This document shows positions 57,857 through 64,000 of a DNA stretch of 64,000 bases, one piece after another. Position 1 is the stretch's first letter. Every line of letters begins with the position of its first letter. This stretch comes from Glaciecola blandensis (lineage in GTDB: Bacteria; Pseudomonadota; Gammaproteobacteria; Enterobacterales; Alteromonadaceae), in the NCBI RefSeq assembly GCF_031846165.1, contig NZ_JAVRIE010000003.1:372001-436000 (forward strand). The letters are read 5' to 3'. The notes under the pieces are model-generated. The model was given only the letters and a program-made list of their open reading frames with translations, was not told the DNA's origin and ran no database searches. The translations under genes and the position numbers were made by a program.

Positions 57857-58891
57857 TTATTCTTGCTTGCTTCGAGCGCTGCTCTTTAAATAATTCAATG
57901 TGATATCAGGATGATCAGTGAATAGCCCATTGACCCGAATTGTGTCAATGGTGAGTTTTAATAGGCTCTCTGATGTCATAGCTTCAGGCAAATCATCGGC
58001 ACGGAAAGTATATGGATGAACCTTCAAGCCCAGAGCTTGAGCATTTGCAACAAGGCCAGTTTGTTGGCTTTCCTCGAATGAATAAATGTGTGGCAACCAA
58101 GGGCCAATACCTTGCGCGTAGCTAGCTATTTCTGTTAAACCTGCTTGAGTACGCAAATAATCATAATCTGCAGAGCTTTCGGCCCAATCGTTCTCAGCGA
58201 TAAGCTGCACAAGTGGCGCAGTCACACCAAATTCATATTTTAGCCTTTTTAGGGTCGGCGGATAAAATGACTGTATAAAAATCTTCGACTGCTTATCAAG
58301 CAAGTCATGCTCTTTTAGCACATTCACCACAAAGAGGGTAATGTCTTTACCTTGCTCTAAATGCCATTCTGATGCCTTAATTTCGGGATAAAAGCCTACA
58401 TTTTTACCGTGAATTTTATTCAGTAATTTTATGTGTTGAATATGCTGCTCAAGAGAAGCGACTTTAAATGCCGCTCTCCCTCGATAACGTTTAGGGTAAA
58501 CCTGTTCACCTTGTATATTTTGTCGCTCATGAACAAATAAGGTTTGCAGTTCAGCCCATGTGAAATCGATGGCATAAAAACGGCCATCCTCGCGAAAGCG
58601 CTCAGGAAAGAGACTTTCAACATTTGTGACTGTATCAATGTGAATATCATGCAACACAACGGGCACATTATCAGCGCTTAACACAATATCTTGTTCGATA
58701 TAGTCTGCTCCTTGCATAAACGCTAAGGTGGCAGCATCTAAAGTATGTTCGGGTAAATAGCCAGAAGCCCCCCTGTGAGCTATCACAGCAAATGAGGTTT
58801 CATTCTCTGTATTGAGTGAAGAAAGTGCTTCGCTTTGCGGGTCTTGCGACGTTGACAGCAATAAAAAAAACATCATCACTGTCATCATCAT
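57857..58891 (-). CDS. glpQ: Glycerophosphodiester phosphodiesterase (periplasmic GlpQ type)
   Basis: The 344-residue protein hydrolyses glycerophosphodiesters to glycerol-3-phosphate and alcohol. A short hydrophobic signal (MMMTVMMFFLLLS) precedes the catalytic blocks AHRGASGYLPEHTLDA (about 37-52), GADYIEQDIVLSADNVPVVLHD, and YPEIKASEW. Several in-frame ATGs at the start (58891, 58888, 58885) are possible. It overlaps the gloA end by 1 base and runs toward motY, converging. It appears to be cotranscribed with gloA. Confidence 0.92.
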   Translation of the reverse strand: MMMTVMMFFLLLSTSQDPQSEALSSLNTENETSFAVIAHRGASGYLPEHTLDAATLAFMQGADYIEQDIVLSADNVPVVLHDIHIDTVTNVESLFPERFREDGRFYAIDFTWAELQTLFVHERQNIQGEQVYPKRYRGRAAFKVASLEQHIQHIKLLNKIHGKNVGFYPEIKASEWHLEQGKDITLFVVNVLKEHDLLDKQSKIFIQSFYPPTLKRLKYEFGVTAPLVQLIAENDWAESSADYDYLRTQAGLTEIASYAQGIGPWLPHIYSFEESQQTGLVANAQALGLKVHPYTFRADDLPEAMTSESLLKLTIDTIRVNGLFTDHPDITLNYLKSSARSKQE

Positions 58892-59277
58892 TACTTTCCT
58901 TCTTGAATAAGTTCTATCGCGTAACCGCTAGGGTCGCGCACAAAGGCGATGACAGTCTTGCCACCTTTCACTGGGCCTGGCTCTCTATAGACATCGCCGC
59001 CTTTCGCTTTTATTTGATCACACACAGCATAGATATCATCGACACCAATTGCCAAGTGACCAAATGCGTCGCCGTGTTCATAATCAGTTTTACCCCAATT
59101 ATAAGTCAGTTCTATGACAGTATTACTGTCCTCATCGCCATAACCCAAGAAAGCGAGTGTATATTTGTACTCTTCGTTATCGCTTTGGCGCAACAAACGC
59201 ATGCCAAGGGTATCAGTGTAAAAAGCAATAGACTCTTCGAGGTTGCCAACACGTAGCATGGTATGTAGTAATCGCAT
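58891..59277 (-). CDS. gloA: Lactoylglutathione lyase (glyoxalase I)
   Basis: It converts the methylglyoxal-glutathione adduct to S-lactoylglutathione. The 128-residue protein shows MRLLHTMLRVGNLEESIAFY, the metal site residues His5, Glu56 (TVIELTYNWG), the His in GDAFGHLAIGVDDIY and Glu in GYAIELIQ. Length and sequence match gammaproteobacterial GloA (E. coli 135). Confidence 0.97.
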   Translation of the reverse strand: MRLLHTMLRVGNLEESIAFYTDTLGMRLLRQSDNEEYKYTLAFLGYGDEDSNTVIELTYNWGKTDYEHGDAFGHLAIGVDDIYAVCDQIKAKGGDVYREPGPVKGGKTVIAFVRDPSGYAIELIQEGK

Positions 59278-59374
59278 TAAAATCTCCTATTTCGTTTTAT
59301 AATTGCGTATCGACTGTTTGTGTTATCACAACTTCTGTGCTCTGAGGATGTGAACTTCACCTAAGCCAACTATT

Positions 59375-59590
59375 CAAGGGTGATCAGTAAAATACTCTTC
59401 TATTAATCTTGTCGCAACTCTGTCAGCAATTGCAGCATCTAGCACGATAACATCGACCTTTGCGATTCGAAATTCGTCCACCGAAGATAAATGCTGTATT
59501 GAAGAATCATGGGCATCAATGTTATGTCGGTTTGGCTATAGAGTTTAAAATCTTTGGGTAGCACTTTGAGAGCATAGTTTTACTTTGTCG
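59375..59590 (-). pseudogene. Decayed reading frame remnant (unrecognised)
   Basis: On the minus strand I can read NYALKVLPKDFKLYSQTDI in one frame (about 59590-59530) and SSIQHLSSVDEFRIAKVDVI followed by VLDAAIADRVATRLIEEYFTDHP-stop in another (59510-59375). The protein-like composition of both pieces, in adjacent frames and interrupted by stops, suggests a former gene with a frameshift. It could be the end of a periplasmic amino-acid-binding type protein, but I cannot prove it. The rest of the 59278-59673 gap shows no gene. Confidence 0.4.
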
Positions 59591-59673
59591 TTATACAGGC
59601 TATCCTTAGTGGTAGTAATAACATTGCGCTACGATAGTATCGCTAATGCAACTAATGGTCGAGTACGGTTTAG

Positions 59674-60480
59674 ATGATTTTAAATACCAATATCAAGGTC
59701 CGAAATAATATTAATATTATTGGCAATGGTGACAAAACAATTTTGCTTGCTCATGGCTTTGGCTGTGACCAAAAAATGTGGCGGTTTTTAACACCGATGC
59801 TTGAAAGAAACTTCAGGGTTGTTCTGTTTGATCATGTAGGTAGTGGACAATCGGATTTGTCATCATATGACAAAAAGAAATACTCTTCCCTAGATGGGTA
59901 TGCAGAAGATATAGTTGAGATATGTGAACAATTGACGTTGAAGGACGTTATATTCATAGGGCACTCGGTGAGCAGCATGATCGGTATGCGCGCAGCCATT
60001 CAATCTCCACATCTTTTCTCTCGTTTGGTTATGATCTGCCCTTCTCCTTGCTTTTTAAACTTTCCCCCTGAATATGCGGGAGGTTTCGAAAAAGAAGATT
60101 TAAAAGAGCTCATTAACCTGATGGATAAAAACTATATAGGATGGGCAAATTACCTAGCGCCTCTTGTGATGGGCGCTGATAATGAATCAGTACTTATTGA
60201 TGAGCTAGAGGGTAGCTTTTGCTCTACGGACCCAAGATATGCCAAACCGTTTGCTGAAGTCACTTTTTTTTCTGACGATCGAGCTACGTTATCCCAAATA
60301 TCTATGCCGACATTAGTTTTGCAGAGCGCTAACGATAACCTAGCCTCTGTAGACGTAGGGCGTTTCATTCATGAAAAAATTGCAAATTCTAAATTAAGCA
60401 TACTAGAGGCTCACGGACACTGCTTACATATGACCCATCCGGAAGAGGTGTTTAACGAAATAGTCAGGTTTACTGCTTGA
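59674..60480 (+). CDS. RsbQ-like alpha/beta hydrolase
   Basis: The 268-residue protein closely resembles Bacillus RsbQ and the plant KAI2/D14 receptor family. LLAHGFGCDQKMWRFL (24-39) is the oxyanion segment, GHSVSS carries the catalytic Ser98, QSANDNLAS Asp221, and AHGHCLHMTHP His249. In Bacillus RsbQ is needed by the PAS-containing phosphatase RsbP. Here its stop overlaps the TTG start of a PAS-GGDEF gene (60477-60480), so the two are probably made in a fixed ratio and act together. Enzyme substrate unknown. Confidence 0.88.
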   Translation: MILNTNIKVRNNINIIGNGDKTILLAHGFGCDQKMWRFLTPMLERNFRVVLFDHVGSGQSDLSSYDKKKYSSLDGYAEDIVEICEQLTLKDVIFIGHSVSSMIGMRAAIQSPHLFSRLVMICPSPCFLNFPPEYAGGFEKEDLKELINLMDKNYIGWANYLAPLVMGADNESVLIDELEGSFCSTDPRYAKPFAEVTFFSDDRATLSQISMPTLVLQSANDNLASVDVGRFIHEKIANSKLSILEAHGHCLHMTHPEEVFNEIVRFTA

Positions 60481-61367
60481 GTAATACACAGCTAGATTAT
60501 TTTCCGTGTTTACTCATGACTACAGACATAGAAACCAATCAGGTTAGCTATTTAAATCAATATGCAGTTGACCTTATTGGCATACCCTTAAACCCTGCGG
60601 TCAGTCTATTTGATTTTATATCAAAGGCTTCATGGATCTTTTTTGAAAGCTATATTCGACCTGCTTTAATTAAGGATGGCCAGTGCACAGAAGTTCAAAT
60701 AACCTTAGTTAGTCAAAAGCTTGGGAAAATTAATGCAGTTGCGAATGTTTCTTTGATTGAGTCTGTTTTATTTTGGTCTATACAGACAGCTGAAAATAGG
60801 GACAAGCTTTATCAAGAGTTACTGTCAGCTAGAGAGCATTTGGAAAACCAAAACGAAAAACTATTAGAGCTAACACGCCTAGATCCCTTAACTTCCCTCC
60901 TAAATCGTCGAGCTGCGGCCGATGACTTTATGAAAATGGCAAACCAATTAACGCGATCGTTTTGTCCAACATCATTTTTGATTATTGATATAGATTGGTT
61001 TAAAGAGATAAACGATAATCATGGTCATGGTGTAGGTGATGAAGTATTGACTAAGTTGGCAAATACTTTCAAAGAGGCATCAAGAAGCACGGATATCCTA
61101 GCTCGGTGGGGCGGGGAGGAGTTTCTAATCATTTTATTCAACTCAAACGTCATTGATGCTCAACTTTTTGCATCTCGCTTGCACGAAAAAATAAAATCAA
61201 TCTTGCTACCAAATAGTGAACAGTTAACCGTGAGTATTGGAATAAGTGGTTTGAGGGAAAACGAACTGAAAGACAATGAGCTGCTAGATAAAGTATTAAA
61301 GCGAGCAGATACTGCGCTTTACAAAGCGAAAGAGAAAGGGCGCAATCGAACCGAAATTCTTGAGTGA
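60477..61367 (+). CDS. PAS-domain diguanylate cyclase (GGDEF)
   Basis: The 296-residue protein has an N-terminal PAS-like sensor (about 5-115, CLLMTTDIETNQVSYLNQYA), a coiled coil (QELLSAREHLENQNEKLLELTRLD) and a GGDEF domain (about 135-290). The active site is GGEEF and the product-inhibition I-site RSTD lies exactly five residues before it, so it should be an active, c-di-GMP-inhibited cyclase. No membrane segment. Start is TTG 60477 overlapping the hydrolase stop. The PAS domain probably senses a product or state of the hydrolase. Confidence 0.9.
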   Translation: MSNTQLDYFPCLLMTTDIETNQVSYLNQYAVDLIGIPLNPAVSLFDFISKASWIFFESYIRPALIKDGQCTEVQITLVSQKLGKINAVANVSLIESVLFWSIQTAENRDKLYQELLSAREHLENQNEKLLELTRLDPLTSLLNRRAAADDFMKMANQLTRSFCPTSFLIIDIDWFKEINDNHGHGVGDEVLTKLANTFKEASRSTDILARWGGEEFLIILFNSNVIDAQLFASRLHEKIKSILLPNSEQLTVSIGISGLRENELKDNELLDKVLKRADTALYKAKEKGRNRTEILE

Positions 61368-61486
61368 CTATAACAATATGAATGTTTTGACTGAGTATAA
61401 GCTAAACACGCTTAATTCGTGCTAACTCAGACCTGAACAGACACTGACCCGTTTTTCACACTAAAAAACTAGCGCAAAAAAGCGAT

Positions 61487-61527
61487 GAAGCTAAATACTC
61501 GCGCTTGTGTAATTAGCTTCTTTGTTT
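61487..61527 (+). terminator. Possible terminator after the PAS-GGDEF gene
   Basis: GAAGCTAA (61487-61494) pairs perfectly with TTAGCTTC (61513-61520) around 18 bases, followed by TTTGTTT. The long loop makes it weaker. It would end the hydrolase/cyclase operon 120 bases after its stop. Confidence 0.5.
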
Positions 61528-61545
61528 AGGCTTTATTGATGCATT

Positions 61546-61956
61546 CTATGGCGTTTTGTCTTGTTTCCAAGTAAATGCCAAATAGATGATAAGCAAGCCG
61601 GTAAAAATCTCAAAGGTGCTGAAGAACATAAAGTAAATTGCGCCTCCCATGCTCACCGTTGCAATTTGTACTGAAGTGGTAATGATACCTGCCACAATAT
61701 TAAAATATCTATTGAGTTTAAAAGTTAATGTCCCAGACAAAACAATCATGATCATAGGAACTTGCATTATAAAGGAAAACATCAATAAGAATTCGTCTGT
61801 GATTTTCATGTTACCTACTGCACCGGATAAAAATGCTTTTAGATAATCGGCATCGTGTAAAATAAATACATCGCAATAGATATAATTCACGGTTAGGTAA
61901 ATCCAAAGCAAAGATAATAAGTTTTTACGTTTGCCATCCGGTTCAAAAATTTTCAT
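61546..61956 (-). CDS. Four-helix membrane protein, DUF6326-like
   Basis: The 136-residue protein has four hydrophobic segments (about 17-33, 58-78, 85-105, 108-128). LLSLLWIYLTVNYIYCDVF at the start, the loop FKLNRYFNIVAGII and a final YLAFTWKQDK resemble the DUF6326 family, of unknown function. It is divergent from an AraC-type regulator, with 268 bases between, so that regulator is a likely controller. Confidence 0.7.
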   Translation of the reverse strand: MKIFEPDGKRKNLLSLLWIYLTVNYIYCDVFILHDADYLKAFLSGAVGNMKITDEFLLMFSFIMQVPMIMIVLSGTLTFKLNRYFNIVAGIITTSVQIATVSMGGAIYFMFFSTFEIFTGLLIIYLAFTWKQDKTP

Positions 61957-62224
61957 TGTATTCCTCTCTTTAAATATAAGTTTTTTAAGTGGTAAGTCGT
62001 TTGATATTTGTTTCTATGTGAAAGGTGCCTAAATTTAGGTGTGTTGTCGTTCAAATGGGCATATTGGAACGTTTTATTTAATTATTTTTAATTTTTGTTC
62101 GTTATTTGTTAGGTATGGGCATCGATGCTGGTTTAGATACATCGGTTATTTTGGATTAGCGCTTGGTAGCTTCATTGATTCTTTAACTATACAATTGCGG
62201 TACATTACACATTAGTGATCTTTA

Positions 62225-63364
62225 ATGGTTAACCTTCTTCCCACTATTTTATATTCCTGCATGATAGGAATAACAATATTTGCCTTGTTAGATGTTTTTC
62301 AAAGGCCAAACGAAAGGCAAAACTTTTTTCTCAAAGCGCTGTTGCTTTTGCTATTAATTCATCTAGGAGGGGAGTTATTTATCTATTCAGGTGCGTATGT
62401 CTATGCGCCGTACTTAGCTGGAGCGCAATTTCCATTTAGAGTGTTACTGGGCCCAGCTCTTTATTATTATGCTCATGCGACTATGTCATTAAACACCGTC
62501 GTCGCCAAAAAGGTCGTTGCGGCCACTTTAATTGGTCCCATTTTAGTCTTGCTGGTTATGACTCCTTTCTTATTCTTGATCAGCCCCGAAGAAAAACTAG
62601 CGTTAGCTCAGCCAGAAACACGAGATCCTCAGTTGTGGAAAATAGCGTTGTTTACCTGCATTGCCGCAACCTTCATATTCATTTCTTATACCGTGTTTTT
62701 CTTATACAAGGCATTAAAGTTACATAATTCGCATCATCAACAATTGTTGGAGCGTTTTTCAGATATTGAACAAAAATCGTTAGATTGGTTTAAGCCTGTG
62801 CTGTTAGTTTGGGGAATAGTTTGGCTAATGTACGCGTTTGAGTTTTTCATAAATGCATTGGGATTACGGTGGTTTGGTACAGGCATCATTCTCCCGTGTT
62901 TTGAAGTTATCGCGTTGGCTGTTTTCCTCCAAAAAGCCTTAAGTCAGAAAAGACTTAATGAGTCAGACAAAGGTATTCCGCATAGTACAAAAATGAGTAA
63001 AAAGCACCGAACAGCATTAATTAGTGCCGAAAAAATGCAGTCAATTGCTACAAAATTAGAACGAATAATGAAATCAGACAAAATCTTTTTAGAGGATAAT
63101 TTATCTTTGAACCAATTGTCCGCTAGCATTGCCGAAACGGAGAATCATATATCAGAAACACTGTCGCAACACCTAAATACTAATTTTTTTCAATACGTAA
63201 ACAACTTTCGAATAGAAGAAGCTAAGTTAGCGTTACAGGACAAAAATAAGCTAATTACGAATATCGCCTTTGAAGTAGGGTTTAATTCTAAGACGACATT
63301 CAATACGGCTTTTAAAAAAATAGTCGGGCACAGTCCCTCTGCTTATAGAAACACTCTACAATAG
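62225..63364 (+). CDS. Membrane-anchored AraC-family transcriptional regulator
   Basis: The 379-residue protein has about seven membrane segments in the N-terminal 240 residues and a C-terminal AraC helix-turn-helix domain (about 280-378): LEDNLSLNQLSASIAETENHISETL and ITNIAFEVGFNSKTTFNTAFKKIVGHSPSAYRN. Membrane-bound AraC proteins of this type are common in Alteromonadales and Bacteroidetes and sense an unknown signal in the membrane. It is divergent from the DUF6326-like gene. Start is ATG 62225 with weak ribosome-binding site TAATGG region. Confidence 0.9.
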   Translation: MVNLLPTILYSCMIGITIFALLDVFQRPNERQNFFLKALLLLLLIHLGGELFIYSGAYVYAPYLAGAQFPFRVLLGPALYYYAHATMSLNTVVAKKVVAATLIGPILVLLVMTPFLFLISPEEKLALAQPETRDPQLWKIALFTCIAATFIFISYTVFFLYKALKLHNSHHQQLLERFSDIEQKSLDWFKPVLLVWGIVWLMYAFEFFINALGLRWFGTGIILPCFEVIALAVFLQKALSQKRLNESDKGIPHSTKMSKKHRTALISAEKMQSIATKLERIMKSDKIFLEDNLSLNQLSASIAETENHISETLSQHLNTNFFQYVNNFRIEEAKLALQDKNKLITNIAFEVGFNSKTTFNTAFKKIVGHSPSAYRNTLQ

Positions 63365-63385
63365 TGAAATTGATTCATATTTTTC

Positions 63386-63574
63386 TCACTTCATTTGACT
63401 TACTTTTACCAATAAATTAGCAATAGCAATGCTTGTAATAAACGACAGTAGGAAGTTCGACTCAACTTTATCTTTAAACTCACCCAAATCTTCAACAACG
63501 TAACCGCCGCAGCCCGGCTTGCGGGCAATAGCAAGCTTAGTACGATTGCTATCACAGTATACTTGCGTCTTCAT
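63386..63574 (-). CDS. Small hypothetical protein (62 residues)
   Basis: A frame from ATG 63574 reads MKTQVYCDSNRTKLAIARKP, then GCGGYVVEDLGEFKDKVESN and a hydrophobic stretch FLLSFITSIAIANLLVKV. The composition looks protein-like, with a possible membrane helix at the end. No good ribosome-binding site and no family known to me. It converges with the AraC gene. The remaining 200 bases up to 63778 appear empty apart from promoters. Confidence 0.4.
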   Translation of the reverse strand: MKTQVYCDSNRTKLAIARKPGCGGYVVEDLGEFKDKVESNFLLSFITSIAIANLLVKVSQMK

Positions 63575-63778
63575 AGCAATCGTTGGCCAGAAAAATAACA
63601 TAAAGCTAGATATTGAAGTATGCCTCTTGTTGGTGTGTTTAAGGGGGTATGGAATTTTATAAATTCAAATAATGTTACAAATAGTTCCTTGCTTGATATG
63701 CAATGCTTACCTAATATTAGCAACAACTTTCGCAAGTGGTTGCGGATATAATATGGTTTGAATAAGAGAATAAAAGTC

Positions 63779-64000
63779 ATGACTAAAGAATCACATATTA
63801 GTAATCAATTGAAAGCGAATTATGCGTTCATGGCAAAGTCCGTTTTTGATTTACATTGTCTAATACAAAGCCAGTCGGAAGAGTTATATACCGAAAAAGA
63901 AATGGGTTTTCCTGTTTTTGCCTCATCTACATTATTATTTTTATCTAGCGTAGAGAGCGCATCTATTATGCAAATTTCCCAAGGACTGAATTTGTCTCAT
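63779..64000 (+). CDS. MarR-type regulator (partial, cut at window end)
   Basis: The frame from ATG 63779 stays open to the window end (74 residues): MTKESHISNQLKANYAFMAK, then SVFDLHCLIQSQSEELYTEKEMGFPVF and SASIMQISQGLNLSH. This fits the N-terminus of a MarR helix-turn-helix protein: a dimerisation helix, then the start of the wing domain with the SISQxLxLSH pattern. Some relatives carry a C-terminal acetyltransferase domain, which would be outside the window. Precursor GAGAATAAAAG acts as ribosome-binding site. Confidence 0.6.
   Translation, partial: MTKESHISNQLKANYAFMAKSVFDLHCLIQSQSEELYTEKEMGFPVFASSTLLFLSSVESASIMQISQGLNLSH

Overview
The window looks like a chromosomal segment of a marine gammaproteobacterium of the Alteromonadales (Alteromonas/Glaciecola type). 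This rests on the Psp and Sap loci side by side, a Vibrio/Shewanella-type TonB2-TtpC energising operon, large TonB-dependent receptors (TBDRs), a MotY stator protein (sodium-type polar flagellum), and phenylalanine/tyrosine catabolism under a TyrR-type regulator. No database could be searched, so the taxonomy is inference. No rRNA, CRISPR array, transposase or prophage was seen. Most of the window is stable chromosomal content.

Layout. 1-6240: sapC (cut by the window edge), sapB, sapA and pspF on the minus strand, divergent from pspABC with a clear sigma-54 promoter (envelope stress and peptide/polyamine transport). 6240-11000: phhA, tyrR, fahA and maiA, with a TyrR-box-like operator before phhA. 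10970-13220: an Lrp-type regulator divergent from leucine dehydrogenase, then the SRP 4.5S RNA and a ComFB-family protein. 13220-22115: a large TBDR followed by two TPR/2-oxoglutarate oxygenase fusions and a methyltransferase. A third 2OG oxygenase and a SapC-like (PF07277-type) protein converge on them from the minus strand. 22400-27380: the TonB2 operon (DUF3450, TtpC-type ExbB, ExbB2, ExbD2, TonB2, TPR protein). 27430-30190: tmcA with an in-frame 18-bp minisatellite, and a hotdog thioesterase. 30300-34242: a TPP riboswitch controlling a thiamine uptake and salvage operon (TBDR, thiamine-binding protein, PnuT-like permease, kinase-like phosphotransferase). 34320-44630: tRNA-Trp and housekeeping genes (holD, rimI, prfC, argS, prfB with its programmed frameshift, lysS) plus panE-like, pseudouridine synthase and Hpt genes. 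44850-57852: M16 peptidase, gshA, an SLT-like lipoprotein, a 42-residue membrane protein behind FNR-like sites, smrB, prmB, aroC, an MFS transporter, sodB, grxD, bfd, rnt and motY. 57857-64000: a secreted phosphodiesterase, gloA, a decayed reading frame, an RsbQ-like hydrolase coupled to a PAS-GGDEF protein, a DUF6326-like membrane protein divergent from a membrane-anchored AraC regulator, and a MarR-type gene cut by the edge.

How the genes work together. The TonB2 operon probably powers both receptors in the window. The thiamine operon forms a complete outer-to-inner import route with an intracellular binding protein and a possible kinase. The most unusual block is the TBDR, three 2OG-Fe(II) oxygenases, methyltransferase and SapC-like cluster (13.7-22.1 kb). 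It looks like an uptake receptor with its own oxidative modification enzymes, whose substrate cannot be read from the sequence. The RsbQ/PAS-GGDEF pair is a second candidate, for hydrolase-dependent control of c-di-GMP synthesis.
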